Assembly: GCF_021401245.1 (NCBI RefSeq)
Contig: NZ_JACBFY010000002.1
Span: 372,001-436,000, forward strand
Direction of reading: 5' to 3'
DNA length: 64,000 bases
DNA from: Pseudacidovorax sp. NFM-22
GTDB lineage: Bacteria > Pseudomonadota > Gammaproteobacteria > Burkholderiales > Burkholderiaceae_C
The notes under the pieces are model-generated. The model saw only the letters and a list, made by a program, of their open reading frames with translations, did no database searches and was not told the DNA's origin. Below are positions 20,823 through 29,746 of the stretch, in pieces. Within the stretch, counting starts at the first letter, position 1. Each line of letters starts with the position of its first letter. Position numbers and translations under genes: made by a program.

Positions 20823-22112
20823 TCACTCCGCGGTGAACACCGTCAGCACGCCGGTGTAGCCGTACAGGTGATGGCCGGCGATCTCGCCGCCAGCGAAGAA
20901 GCCCGTGAGCGGCACGTCGCCCAGCGCATGCCGCAGGATCTGCAGCTCGGCATTGGGCGCCCCGAAGTGCGGCCCGCCGCGGCCCACGCAGCTGATGTAG
21001 ACCGCGCCGGCAATGCGCCGCGCCGGGTGCGGCGAGGCATCGGTCTCCGACAGTGCCAGTGCCTGCGCGGTGGCCAGGCTCTGCTCCTGCGGCTCCAGGC
21101 TTTCGCGGATCTCGGCGCAGATGCGCATCAGGTCGGCCCGCGCGGCCTGGGCGTTGCGGCGGCAGAAGCTCATGCGCATGCCGGCCTCGGCCCGGTCGGC
21201 GATGGCGACGGCGCGGCGTTTGGGGTCCAGCCCGATGATGTGGCGCACCCGCGCCTGCGGGCCCAGGTCGCCGGTGATGCGCACGCCGTCGGTGCCGGCG
21301 GCCGACAGGCCCACCAAGGTGGCCCGCACGGTGTCGATGGCCTGCTGCGGGTCGCGTTCCAGCGAGATGTCCAGGTCTTCGAGCAGCACGTCCAGGGCGG
21401 GTCGGCCGTCGAGCGTGAGCAGCAGGTTCTCGTCGGCGCCGGTGATCTCCCGCTGGCGCGAGACGGGCTGGCAGCCCTGCGTGACCTGCGTGGCCAGCCC
21501 CACCTCGGGCCCGAAGGCCACGCCCGACAGCCCGCCCTCGAACACACCGCGCGTGGCGCCCTGGCCCGCCATGGTGCCGTTGCCGCCCAGCGCGAACTGC
21601 AGCGCGCCCGCACGGCCCGAGGCCAGGCCACCGAAGAGCAGGCCGTCGTCGGTGCGGCCGGCGACCTCGGCGATCAGCTCGGGCAGCTCGGGCGTCTCGG
21701 GGTCGGCATGCACCAGCGCGCAGCGCGCGCTGAAGCCGGCATTGGGTCCGTCGCCCGGCGCATGGCCCGAAGCCGCCAGCGGTGCCACGCCCGAGAACAC
21801 GCGGTACTGGTCGGCCGGCACGCCCAGCAGCATCACGCTGATGGCGGGCTCGTCGATGTACTCGGCGGCATTGGCGACGATGCCGGCCGCCACGGCGCCG
21901 GCCCAGTCGCTCACCTCGGGCAGCTCGGCCGCCAGCAGGTCGAGGATGTCGGCCGACTCGGCCGTGTAGTGGTCAGTGACGTAGAGCAGGCCCAGCGAGG
22001 GCGAGGATTCGTAGTCGGGCAGCGCCATCTGGGCGCGCAGCTGCGCCAGCACCAGGCCGGCGGCCATGCGCCAGTCGGGATGCGTGGCGTGGCCGGTGGG
22101 AAAGAGCTTCAT
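20823..22112 (-). CDS. FIST-domain signal transduction protein
   Basis: The 429-residue protein matches the FIST_N/FIST_C arrangement, a predicted small-ligand sensor (probably amino acids) often linked to signalling. Diagnostic segments are GLLYVTDHYTAESADILDLL early, DDGLLFGGLASGRAGALQFA in the middle, and YISCVGRGGPHFG with GFFAGGEIAGHHLYGYTGVLTVF at the end. There is no signal peptide, so it is probably cytosolic. Its start codon overlaps the stop of the phaM-like gene (ATGA, 22109-22112), so the two are likely translated together. Confidence 0.9.
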   Translation of the reverse strand: MKLFPTGHATHPDWRMAAGLVLAQLRAQMALPDYESSPSLGLLYVTDHYTAESADILDLLAAELPEVSDWAGAVAAGIVANAAEYIDEPAISVMLLGVPADQYRVFSGVAPLAASGHAPGDGPNAGFSARCALVHADPETPELPELIAEVAGRTDDGLLFGGLASGRAGALQFALGGNGTMAGQGATRGVFEGGLSGVAFGPEVGLATQVTQGCQPVSRQREITGADENLLLTLDGRPALDVLLEDLDISLERDPQQAIDTVRATLVGLSAAGTDGVRITGDLGPQARVRHIIGLDPKRRAVAIADRAEAGMRMSFCRRNAQAARADLMRICAEIRESLEPQEQSLATAQALALSETDASPHPARRIAGAVYISCVGRGGPHFGAPNAELQILRHALGDVPLTGFFAGGEIAGHHLYGYTGVLTVFTAE

Positions 22113-22906
22113 CCGGTGCTCCGGTTGCCGCCGGTGCGGCGGGCGCTAGTGGCGGTGGAGGCGGCGGCCGGCTTCTTGCCGGTGCTGGATTTGGAGGCCG
22201 CTGGCTTCTTTCGCGCCGCTGTCTTGCGGGACGCGGCCTTCCTGGCCGGCGCCTTGCGGCCGGCCGACTTGGCGGGAGCGGCCGGCGCCTCGGGCATCGC
22301 GCCAGCCGCGGCCATCGGCATCTGCATGGCCGAAGCGTCCTTGAGGGCCTGGCTGGCGATCTGCTGGAACTGCTGGGTGAGCGAGCCCCACCATTGCAGC
22401 GGGTCGATGACGCCGGGCGCAGCGGCGGCAGGGGCGGCAGGGGCGTCGGCCTCCTCCCCCGCCGGGGCCTCGGCGGAGGGCGCCGGGGCGGGCGCGGGCT
22501 CCGGCGCTGCATCGCGCGCCGCGGGTGCCGCCGTGGCCGCCGCTGTGGCCTCGCGCACCGCCTCGGCCGCACGGGTGGTCGAATCGGCGAAGGCCTGGGC
22601 CAGGTCCTCCATGCGCACGTTCATGCCGCGCAGGGTCGACAACGTCATGCGCTGCACTTCGAGCGCCTGGATCGTGGCCTTGAGCGCGTGGCCGTTCTGC
22701 TCCAGCCAGTACTGCACGGCCTTGAGTTCCTGGATGCGCTTGTCGATCTCCTCCACGCTGAGCGTGGGCGCGACCCAGCTGGACATGCCGCCCAGCCCGG
22801 GCATGGCGCTGGCGGCGGAGGCCCCGCCTGCGGCGAGGTTCCGCAGGAAGTCGAAGCCCGGCACGAACTGGGCGAAGCTGAAGGGGGGCGGGCTGGCATC
22901 GGACAT
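22109..22906 (-). CDS. phaM: PhaM-family PHB granule regulatory protein
   Basis: PhaM activates PHB synthase and anchors poly-3-hydroxybutyrate granules to the nucleoid. The 265-residue product has the PhaM N-terminal region (FVPGFDFLRNLA, then WVAPTLSVEEIDKRIQELKAV and ALKATIQALEVQRMTLSTL), a Pro/Ala-rich middle, and a Lys/Ala/Pro-rich basic tail (about 210-265) of the histone H1-like kind that binds DNA. AGGAG lies just before the ATG at 22906. It is followed by, and overlaps, the FIST gene. This supports a PHB-storing betaproteobacterium. Confidence 0.9.
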   Translation of the reverse strand: MSDASPPPFSFAQFVPGFDFLRNLAAGGASAASAMPGLGGMSSWVAPTLSVEEIDKRIQELKAVQYWLEQNGHALKATIQALEVQRMTLSTLRGMNVRMEDLAQAFADSTTRAAEAVREATAAATAAPAARDAAPEPAPAPAPSAEAPAGEEADAPAAPAAAAPGVIDPLQWWGSLTQQFQQIASQALKDASAMQMPMAAAGAMPEAPAAPAKSAGRKAPARKAASRKTAARKKPAASKSSTGKKPAAASTATSARRTGGNRSTG

Positions 22907-23142
22907 GGGGCGTCTCCTGTCTGGCATTCGAAGGCGGATCGGGCGCGCATGGCGGCGGCATCGCGGGCTCGCCACCGGGGCGGGCGGCCGGCGTGCCAGC
23001 TTACCCGAGCGGGCGACGTGCGCGGCGTCGGCCATCGGCCCACCGTGCGCGGCGCCACCTTCTCGCGACGGCCCGCCTGGCACGGCCGGCGTTCACGAGA
23101 CGCGCATGCCCCTCGTCGGCGTGCTCCATCAGGCGCCTGCGA

Positions 23143-23667
23143 TCAACCCAGCTGCGCCGGATTGAGCCGCCAGACCACGGTCATCAACACGCCGGCAAAG
23201 CCCAGCCACGCCACATAGGGCAGCAGCAGCGCACCGGCCAGCGCCGAGCGGCGCCAGAAGGCGACCAGCGTCGCCAGTACCAGCAGCACCAGCACGACCT
23301 GCACCGCCAGCGATGCGGCGCCCAGGTGCCACACGAAGAAGAACCAGCTCCACGACGCATTGACCGCGAGTTGGACGACGAACAGGCCGAGCGCGCCCGG
23401 CGCAGCCGCCCAGCCGCCGCGGCGCCAGACCAGCCAGGCCGAGATCGCCATCAGCGTGTAGAGCGCACTCCACACCGGGCCGAAGAGCCAGGCCGGCGGC
23501 GCCCAGTCGGGCCGCGTGAGTTCGCCGTAGAACCCGGCCGCGTTGGCCGAGGCCAGCCCGCCGACACCGGCCGCCGCAAAACACAGCAGCAGCCAGCCGA
23601 CCAGGCCCAGCACCTGGCGGGCGCGGGACGAAGCAGGCGGGTTCATCGAAAGAGAAGTGGCGTTCAT
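23143..23667 (-). CDS. TspO/MBR-family membrane protein
   Basis: The 174-residue protein has five hydrophobic segments and the TspO patterns FYGELTRPDWAPPAWLFGPVWSALYTLM, SAWLVWRRGG, NASWSWFFFVWHLG and a closing LPYVAWLGFAGVL. TspO proteins bind tetrapyrroles and help handle porphyrin or oxidative stress in the outer membrane. No porphyrin genes are next to it. An in-frame ATG at residue 8 is an alternative start. Confidence 0.93.
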   Translation of the reverse strand: MNATSLSMNPPASSRARQVLGLVGWLLLCFAAAGVGGLASANAAGFYGELTRPDWAPPAWLFGPVWSALYTLMAISAWLVWRRGGWAAAPGALGLFVVQLAVNASWSWFFFVWHLGAASLAVQVVLVLLVLATLVAFWRRSALAGALLLPYVAWLGFAGVLMTVVWRLNPAQLG

Positions 23668-23757
23668 GGGCTGGACCTCCGGTGCAATGCTGGCGCGACA
23701 TCCGCCACCGGCGGGTGGGACGCCGCCCTCTCCTTACGCCAGCGCCGCCGCGCCGGA

Positions 23758-24816
23758 TCAGTCGCCGCCGTCGCCCCCGGCGGGCGGCGCCTCGGCGCGG
23801 GGCCGTCCGCCGGGCGGCACGACCTCCTGGTCGATGGCGCCGAAGACGGAGCGGCCGTCCAGGCCCTTCATCTCGATGCGCACGGTGTCGCCGAACTGCA
23901 TGAAGCCGGTGCGCGGGGCGCCGTCCTGCAGCGTCTCCATGCAGCGCTTCTCGGCGATGCAGGCATAGCCGCGCGGCCAATCGAGTCGGCCCGCCGCGTC
24001 TTCCACGCCCGGGCTGCTGACCGTGCCGCTGCCGACGATGCTGCCGGCGCGCACGCGGCGGGTGGCCGCCAGATGCGAGATCAGCTGGCCGAAGTGGAAG
24101 TGCATGTCCGGACCCGCCTCGCACAGGCCCACGGTGCGGCCGTTCCAGGCCACCTGCAGCGTGAGGTGCACGCGGCCTTCGCGCCAGGCCTCGCCCAGCT
24201 CGTCGGGCGTCACGGCCACGGGGCTGAAGGCGGTGGCGGGCTTGCCCTGCACGAAGCCGAAGCCCTTGGCCAGCTCCGCCGGGATCACGTGGCGCAGCGA
24301 GACGTCGTTGACCAGCATGAGCAGACGCACGCCGTCCAGCGCCTGCTCGGGCGAGGCGCCCATGCGCACGTCGCCGGTGACGACCGCCACCTCGGCCTCG
24401 AAGTCGATGCCCATGGCTTCGCTGGGCACCACGATGTCGTCGCAGGGGCCCAGCAGGTCGTCGCTGCCGCCCTGGTACATGAGCGGGTCGCTGCGCAGGC
24501 TGGCCGGCATCTCGGCGCCGCGGGCGCGGCGCACCAGCTCCACGTGGTTCAGGTAGGCCGAGCCGTCGGCCCACTGGTAGGCGCGCGGCAGCGGCGCCAT
24601 GCACTGGGCCGGGTCGAAGGGAAAGGCATGCCGCGCGCGGCCGCTGTTGAGCAGGTCGTACAGGTCCTGCAGCTGCGGGCTCATGAAGCCCCAGTCGTCC
24701 AGCACCTGCTGCAGGCGGTGGGCGATGCCGGTGGCGTAATGGGCCTGCGTCAGGTCGCGCGAGACCACGACCAGCTGGCCGTCGCGCGAGCCGTCCTTGA
24801 GGGTGGCGAGTTTCAT
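23758..24816 (-). CDS. Fumarylacetoacetate hydrolase-family protein
   Basis: The 352-residue product belongs to the FAH superfamily, which cleaves C-C bonds of acylpyruvates or decarboxylates oxaloacetate with a divalent metal. It has the metal-site stretch MGIDFEAEVAVVTGDVRMG, the later SLRHVIPAELAKGFGFVQGKP, and GSIVGSGTVSSPG. It begins MKLATLKDGSRDGQLVVVSRD like many Burkholderiales homologues. No homogentisate genes are nearby, so the physiological substrate is unclear. The ATG at 24816 is chosen by family start. Confidence 0.9.
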   Translation of the reverse strand: MKLATLKDGSRDGQLVVVSRDLTQAHYATGIAHRLQQVLDDWGFMSPQLQDLYDLLNSGRARHAFPFDPAQCMAPLPRAYQWADGSAYLNHVELVRRARGAEMPASLRSDPLMYQGGSDDLLGPCDDIVVPSEAMGIDFEAEVAVVTGDVRMGASPEQALDGVRLLMLVNDVSLRHVIPAELAKGFGFVQGKPATAFSPVAVTPDELGEAWREGRVHLTLQVAWNGRTVGLCEAGPDMHFHFGQLISHLAATRRVRAGSIVGSGTVSSPGVEDAAGRLDWPRGYACIAEKRCMETLQDGAPRTGFMQFGDTVRIEMKGLDGRSVFGAIDQEVVPPGGRPRAEAPPAGGDGGD

Positions 24817-24996
24817 GGAGGCGTGAAGGGGATGCGGCACGCGGCCGGAGGTGGGCCGCACGCGCTGACTAAACTCATCGGGATGCCGTTCCCCATCGCC
24901 GCGCCGTGTGCCTTCTGCCCACGGGCTGCGCGATCGGCGAGGGCCATCCCCCAGGACGGGGCAGTGTAGCCAGCCGCTGTTCCGCCGAAGCCGCCG

Positions 24997-26190
24997 ATGA
25001 CGCCGAGCGCCTCCTCCACCGACCTCCCCGCCCCCCGCCGCAGCCCTTGGCGCGCGCTGGCCTTGCTGGCCGTGGCGGTGGTGCTCGCGCACGTGCTGCT
25101 GCTGGGCCTGCTGCCGCTGGGCAGCGAGCCGCCGCCCCTGCCGCTGGCCCACAGCTTCAGCACGCGCGAGGTGGTGATCGCGCCGCCGGCCCCGGCAGCG
25201 GCCGCCCCTGCGCCTGCACGCGCCGCGCCGCATGCGGCGCCCCGGCACCCCGCTCACCGGCCCGCGCCGGCGGCGGCGCCGCGCCCGGTGGCCGAGCCTG
25301 AACCACCAGCGCCCACCCTGCCCGCCGTCGAAGTGGCCACCGCGCCGGAGCCGGCCGCCTCGGCGCCCGCCCCGCAGGCCGCGGCATCCGCGCCCGCCGA
25401 GGTGGCGGCTGCCGACACCGACAACGGCGGCGGATCGCAACGTGGCGGACTGCTCGGGCCCGGGGGCGGCGATGGCCCCGGCGGCAGTGGCGACGCCCCC
25501 TCGGGCCCGCCGGCCGGCACGCCCACGGCGGGCGCCACCGTGCCGCTGCAGCTGCCGGGCTCGGTGAAGCTCGACTTCGACGCCACGGGCCAGCAGGGCA
25601 TGCAGCCCATGTCGGGCGTGTTCGGCGAACTCACCTGGCTGCAGGACGGCGACCGCTACAACGCGCGGCTCTCACTCAAGGTGCTGTTCCGCACCATCCG
25701 GGCGCAGACCAGCGAGGGCCGCATCGGCCCGCAAGGCATCGCGCCGGAGCGCTTCTCGGACCGCCGCCGCAGCGAAGTCGCCACGCATTTCGTGCGCGAC
25801 ACGGGCGAGATCGTCTTCAGCAGCGCCAACACGCGCGTTCCGCTGCAGCCGGGCGCGCAGGACCGGCTGAGCATCCTGATGCAGCTGACGGCGCTGGTGG
25901 GCGGCGACCCGGCGCGCTACACGGCCGGCCGCACGATCAGCCTGCAGGTGGCGGGGCCGCGCGATGCCGATGTGTGGACCTTCCGCGTCGAAGGCGACGA
26001 GACCGTCGCCACGCCCTCCGGCGAGCATCCAGCCCGCCGCCTGGTTCGCCTGCCGCGGCGCGAGTACGACCAGAAGATCGAGGTCTGGCTCGCATCCGAC
26101 CTTGGCTGGCTGCCGGTGCGCATCCGCCAGACCGAGGTCAACGGCGACTTCGCCGACCTGCAGCTGCGCAGCGCCGACAAGGCACAGTGA
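24997..26190 (+). CDS. DUF3108 domain protein with N-terminal anchor and Pro/Ala linker
   Basis: The 397-residue product has an N-terminal membrane anchor (about residues 17-40, ALALLAVAVVLAHVLLLGLL), then a long Pro/Ala/Gly-rich linker (to about 185), then a DUF3108 beta-rich domain (about 185-397) with SGVFGELTWLQDGDRYNARL and WLPVRIRQTEVNGDFADL. The layout is that of a periplasmic domain tethered to the inner membrane, reminiscent of TonB-like spacers. Function unknown. The stop is at 26190; a candidate promoter for the next gene follows. Confidence 0.85.
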   Translation: MTPSASSTDLPAPRRSPWRALALLAVAVVLAHVLLLGLLPLGSEPPPLPLAHSFSTREVVIAPPAPAAAAPAPARAAPHAAPRHPAHRPAPAAAPRPVAEPEPPAPTLPAVEVATAPEPAASAPAPQAAASAPAEVAAADTDNGGGSQRGGLLGPGGGDGPGGSGDAPSGPPAGTPTAGATVPLQLPGSVKLDFDATGQQGMQPMSGVFGELTWLQDGDRYNARLSLKVLFRTIRAQTSEGRIGPQGIAPERFSDRRRSEVATHFVRDTGEIVFSSANTRVPLQPGAQDRLSILMQLTALVGGDPARYTAGRTISLQVAGPRDADVWTFRVEGDETVATPSGEHPARRLVRLPRREYDQKIEVWLASDLGWLPVRIRQTEVNGDFADLQLRSADKAQ

Positions 26191-26298
26191 GATGCGCCGC
26201 CGCAACAGCGGCGCCCCAGGGGAGACCCTTTGCGGACGGGCCCGCGATGTGCCGCGTACATTAGGGCGGCGCATTGGCCCACACGAGATCGGCAGCTC

Positions 26299-26327
26299 TT
26301 GAATCTGGCGCATTGATTGCTAAATAC
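26299..26327 (+). promoter_or_regulatory. Possible promoter of the DUF3567 gene
   Basis: TTGAAT at 26299 is followed 16 bases later by TAAATA at 26321. The -10 is poor, so this is tentative. If used, transcription would start near 26333, which fits the downstream ATG at 26367 better than the ATG at 26328. Confidence 0.3.
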
Positions 26328-26366
26328 ATGACCATGTCCCTCATCGACTCTCTGAAGCACCCCGCC

Positions 26367-26642
26367 ATGCACATGCTTTACGACTCCGACAGCTTCGTCG
26401 TCGTCCACGTGCAGCCGGAGGAGGGCAGCCGCCCCGCCGGCAGCCATCCGATGCTGTCGCGCGACGGCTTCGAGATCGTGGACAAGCGCTCCGGCAAGGA
26501 GGTCTACCTCGACGGCTCCTGGGCCGAGCTGTTCCAGCAGCAGATCGCCGCCTGGCAGGAGAACACCCCTACGCAGGAAGAGGTGGAGGACACGCTCGAA
26601 GGCTATGCCGAGCTTGCGCAGAACCCAGTGCTGATGCACTGA
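26367..26642 (+). CDS. DUF3567-family small protein
   Basis: The 91-residue product starts MHMLYDSDSFVVVHV and continues with GFEIVDKRSGKEVYLDG and TPTQEEVEDTLEGYAELAQ, the pattern of the DUF3567 family that is largely confined to Burkholderiales. Function is unknown and no membrane segment is present. An earlier in-frame ATG at 26328 would add 13 residues; the shorter form matches the family start and leaves room for a promoter. A good terminator follows. Confidence 0.85.
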   Translation: MHMLYDSDSFVVVHVQPEEGSRPAGSHPMLSRDGFEIVDKRSGKEVYLDGSWAELFQQQIAAWQENTPTQEEVEDTLEGYAELAQNPVLMH

Positions 26643-26676
26643 CAACGCCGGCGATAAGAAGGTATCGGCACGAAGA

Positions 26677-26700
26677 GGCCCGCATCGCGCGGGCCTTTTG
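26677..26700 (+). terminator. Rho-independent terminator after the DUF3567 gene
   Basis: GGCCCGC-ATCGC-GCGGGCC is a 7-bp stem followed by TTTTGCTTTT. Confidence 0.88.
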
Positions 26701-26782
26701 CTTTTCGGGCGTTCCTCTCACTTTTCCTCGATGCTGCGTGCCTCCCGCGTAGAGGGAAACCGACGCCATGATCCTGATCGAA

Positions 26783-26908
26783 GGGCCGCGGAGCAGGCCA
26801 AGCCAGGGCACCCACGGAACTGGCTTTGCCAGGCCGTGGGGTGCGCCCCCCTCCAAGCCGAAGGCGCAAGGGAGGGGGGAGCCGCGAAGCGGCATGGGGG
26901 GTGTTTCA
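26783..26908 (-). repeat. Family A post-stop element, copy A3
   Basis: On the minus strand it begins about two bases after the AbrB-like gene stop (26911) and reads in the sense of that gene. It has the same three hairpins as A1 and A2; hairpin 3 is GCACCCCACGG/CCGTGGGTGC around CTGGC-AAA-GCCAG. Confidence 0.85.
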
Positions 26909-26910
26909 CT

Positions 26911-27999
26911 TCACCGCCGCCTGTAGAGGCGCTCGAACAGCGGTCCCGTCAGGAGCAGCACCGCCACCAGCCGGCAGACCTGGAAGGCCGTCACCACCGG
27001 CACGCCCAGCTGCAGCACCTTGGCCGTGATCGACATCTCGGCGATGCCGCCCGGCGAGGTGCCCAGCAGCAGCGTGGTCCAGCGCAGGCCGGTGGCCCAG
27101 GCCAGGACTTCCGCGAACAGCGCACAGGCGCCGATCATGGCCACGGTGCCCACCGCCACCGAAGCCAGCCAGCGCGGCGCGGTGTGCACGAACTCGCGCG
27201 AGAAGCGCACGCCCAGGCTCACGGCGATCACCAGCTGCGCCGAGTTCGACAGCCACTGCGGCACGGCCGAGGGCGTGATCCCGTTCATCGAGATGCCCGC
27301 CGTCACCAGCAGCGGACCCAGGAACCAGGGGTTGGCGCGCCCCAGCCGCCGCATCAGCCAGGCCCCTGCGGCGGTGGCCACGGCCATCAGCGCGAAGCCG
27401 CCCCAGCGCACTTCGCGCAGCGCGGCGGGCACGCTGTCCAGCCCATGCAGGCCCGCCCATTGCAGGCCGAAGGGAATGCTGACCGTCACGATCACCAGCC
27501 GCAGGCTGTGGGCCGCAGCCACCAGGTCGGTGCGCGCACCCGCCCGTTCGGACAGCAGCGTCATCTCGGACGCGCCGCCGATGGCGCCTGCAAAGTAAGT
27601 GGTGGCTCTCAATGTGCGCGGCGGCAACTGGGGCATGTGGCGCGCGTGGACCCGGTCCAGGCAGAGCCCGAAGCCGGTGCCCAGCGCCAGCGCCCAGGCG
27701 ATGGCCAGCACGATGGCCCACCACAGGCTGGCCACCAGCGCCGTCACCTCGGGCGTGAAGTACAGGCCCAGGGCTGCGCCGATGGTCCACTGCCCGCCAT
27801 TGCGCAGCGGCGCCCAGCTCGCGGTGGGCAAGCCGGCCATCGAGGCGAAGGACACGGCCAGGATGGGCCCGATCATCCAGGGCAGCGGCGTGTGCAGCAG
27901 AAGGCACAGGCCCGCGGCCGCCAGGGCCAGCAGCAGCGTGCCCAGCACGCGCAGCACATAGGGAGGGGGACGCCGGACAGCGGCAGCGGAAGACGGCAC
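26911..27999 (-). CDS. AbrB-family (COG3180) membrane permease
   Basis: The 362-residue protein has about ten hydrophobic segments and the two-fold repeat typical of the AbrB/ammonia-monooxygenase-like permease family: PLPWMIGPILAVSFASMAG near the start, YFAGAIGGASEMTLLSERAGAR in the middle, and LLGTSPGGIAEMSITAKVLQLGVPVVTAFQV near the end. The duplicated G-A-S/G-I-A-E-M motifs mark the repeats. Substrate is unknown; some relatives sit beside Bug receptors. It is divergent from the ChaN gene (86 bases). Confidence 0.87.
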   Translation of the reverse strand: MPSSAAAVRRPPPYVLRVLGTLLLALAAAGLCLLLHTPLPWMIGPILAVSFASMAGLPTASWAPLRNGGQWTIGAALGLYFTPEVTALVASLWWAIVLAIAWALALGTGFGLCLDRVHARHMPQLPPRTLRATTYFAGAIGGASEMTLLSERAGARTDLVAAAHSLRLVIVTVSIPFGLQWAGLHGLDSVPAALREVRWGGFALMAVATAAGAWLMRRLGRANPWFLGPLLVTAGISMNGITPSAVPQWLSNSAQLVIAVSLGVRFSREFVHTAPRWLASVAVGTVAMIGACALFAEVLAWATGLRWTTLLLGTSPGGIAEMSITAKVLQLGVPVVTAFQVCRLVAVLLLTGPLFERLYRRR

Positions 28000-28085
28000 G
28001 GGGGACGACGAACGGAAGAAGACGCGGAAAGAAAGCGAATCGCGCGGACAGGCAGGCCGCCCGCGGCGCGCCTAGTATCCGCGGC

Positions 28086-28931
28086 ATGCTGTCTCCCCTG
28101 CCCCTGCTCTGCCGCCGTGCGGCGCTGTCGATGGCGGCCGTGCTGGCCGCGGGCTGCGCCGGCGTGGCGGCAGACGCGCCCGACACCCCGCTCTCCCGCC
28201 GCCTGGACGCCCTGCTGCCCGCGCAGGTGCTGATCCTCGGCGAGCAGCACGACGCCGACGCCCACCATGCGCTGGAGCGCGAGACGGTGCAGCAGCTCGC
28301 CGCCCGCCAGCGCCTGGCCGCCGTCGCACTGGAGATGGCCGACAGCGGCCGCAGCACCGCCGCGCTGCCGCCGACCGCCACCGAGGCGCAGGCCCGCGCC
28401 GCCCTGGGCTGGAGCGAACGCGCCTGGCCCTGGGCTGCCTACGGCCCCGTGGTGATGGCCGCCGTGGGCGCCGGCGTGCCGGTGCTGGGCGCCAACCTGC
28501 CCCGCGCCCGCATGAAGGACGCCATGGCCGACGTTTCGCTCGACGCCCAGCTGCCGCCGCCCGCCTGGCAGGCCCAGGTGGCCGCGGTGCGCGAGGGCCA
28601 CTGCGGCCTGCTGCCGGAATCGCAGATGCAGCCCATGACCCGCATCCAGGTCGCGCGCGACCGCGAGATGGCGCGCACCGTGGCCCAGGCCGCGCAGGCC
28701 GCCGGGCCGGGCCGGGTGGTGCTGCTCGTCACCGGCGCCGGGCATGCGGACCCGGCGCTGGGCGTGCCCCAGCACCTGCCCACCGACATGACGGTCCGCA
28801 GCGTGCGCATGGCGGCCGGTGGCGCGGGTGCGGATCGCCAGCGCTTCGACGCCCTGTGGGCCACGCCCGCCATGCCGCCCAAGGACTACTGCGCCGAGCT
28901 TCGCAAGCCCGCCGCGCCGGCCAAGCCTTGA
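28086..28931 (+). CDS. ChaN-family lipoprotein (possible haem-binding)
   Basis: The 281-residue product has a lipoprotein signal with the lipobox LAAGC (Cys near residue 19), so it should be anchored in a membrane facing the periplasm. The body matches ChaN: VLILGEQHDADAHH, AALEMADS-like segment, MRIQVARDREMA-type helix and VVLLVTGAGHAD. ChaN-like proteins have been linked to haem or iron handling. It is convergent with the citryl-CoA lyase-like gene, with only 19 bases between the stops. Confidence 0.88.
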   Translation: MLSPLPLLCRRAALSMAAVLAAGCAGVAADAPDTPLSRRLDALLPAQVLILGEQHDADAHHALERETVQQLAARQRLAAVALEMADSGRSTAALPPTATEAQARAALGWSERAWPWAAYGPVVMAAVGAGVPVLGANLPRARMKDAMADVSLDAQLPPPAWQAQVAAVREGHCGLLPESQMQPMTRIQVARDREMARTVAQAAQAAGPGRVVLLVTGAGHADPALGVPQHLPTDMTVRSVRMAAGGAGADRQRFDALWATPAMPPKDYCAELRKPAAPAKP

Positions 28932-28950
28932 GAACGGCGCAAAGGGCCGC

Positions 28951-29727
28951 TCAGCGCCCGCCCTCGCCCACGTAGGGAATGGCGTGCTCCACCGTGTCCC
29001 AGATGAAGCGGCCCGAGGGGCTCTGCTGCTCCTCGACGATGTGCGCCACCAGCCCGGCCGCGCGGGAGATGACCGCAAAGCCGCGCATCACGCCCGTGGG
29101 CACGCCGATCTCGCCCAGTAGCGCGGCCACCGCGCCGGTGGCGTTGATGGTGATGGGCCGGCCCGCGGCGGCATCGACGGCCGCCGACAACAGCGCCAGC
29201 GCCTCGATGTGGCGGCCGGCCAGTTCGGGCTCGGCGCGGCCGAGTTCCAGCAGCTTGTAGGCGCGCGGGTCCACCGGCTTGTGCAGGTGGTGACCGAAGC
29301 CGGGCACCGCGCTCTTCTGCGCCTTGTGGTGCTGCGCGATGGCGGCGGCCTCGGCCTGCGGGTCTTCCGCCGCCATGATGCGGTCGAGCAGGCGCGAGCA
29401 GTTCTCCATGGTGCCCACGAAGGAGCTGCCCACCGCCAGCAGGCCGGCGCTGACGGCGCCCTGCAGGTTCTCGGGCGCGCTCATGTAGATCAGCCGCGTG
29501 GCGATGGCGCTGGGCGTGAGGCCGTGCTCCATCAGCACGATCAGCACCACGTCGGTGATGCGCATGTCCACCGGGCGCGGCGTGCGGCCGAGGATCTGCA
29601 TCAGCATCACCTCGGTGAAGGTCTTCTGGCCCATCAGGTCCTGCACCAGATCCGCGTCGCGGTAGTGCAGGCTGGTGAGGGTGTGGGTGCACAGGCGGGT
29701 GACGGGGGTGGCGTTCTCGTCGGTCAT
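28951..29727 (-). CDS. Citryl-CoA lyase-like protein (citrate synthase family)
   Basis: The 258-residue product is a short citrate-synthase-fold enzyme lacking the large N-terminal domain, as in citryl-CoA lyase. It has VPGFGHHLHKPVDPRA, equivalent to the catalytic GFGHRVYK..DPRA of citrate synthase, and YMSAPENLQGAVSAGLLAVG. Such enzymes split citryl-CoA to acetyl-CoA and oxaloacetate; related ones act on other 3-hydroxyacyl-CoA. It is the last gene of a three-gene run with an acyl-CoA ligase and a Bug receptor, with an IclR regulator divergent. CGGAGACAC precedes the ATG at 29727. Confidence 0.85.
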   Translation of the reverse strand: MTDENATPVTRLCTHTLTSLHYRDADLVQDLMGQKTFTEVMLMQILGRTPRPVDMRITDVVLIVLMEHGLTPSAIATRLIYMSAPENLQGAVSAGLLAVGSSFVGTMENCSRLLDRIMAAEDPQAEAAAIAQHHKAQKSAVPGFGHHLHKPVDPRAYKLLELGRAEPELAGRHIEALALLSAAVDAAAGRPITINATGAVAALLGEIGVPTGVMRGFAVISRAAGLVAHIVEEQQSPSGRFIWDTVEHAIPYVGEGGR

Positions 29728-29746
29728 CGGTGTCTCCGTTCGAAGG

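Noticed and set aside
26328-26366. Longer DUF3567 start at 26328
   Set aside because: The extra 13 residues do not look like the family and overlap a possible promoter.
28951-29727. Full citrate synthase
   Set aside because: At 258 residues it lacks the N-terminal domain; length and motif spacing fit a citryl-CoA lyase-like protein.
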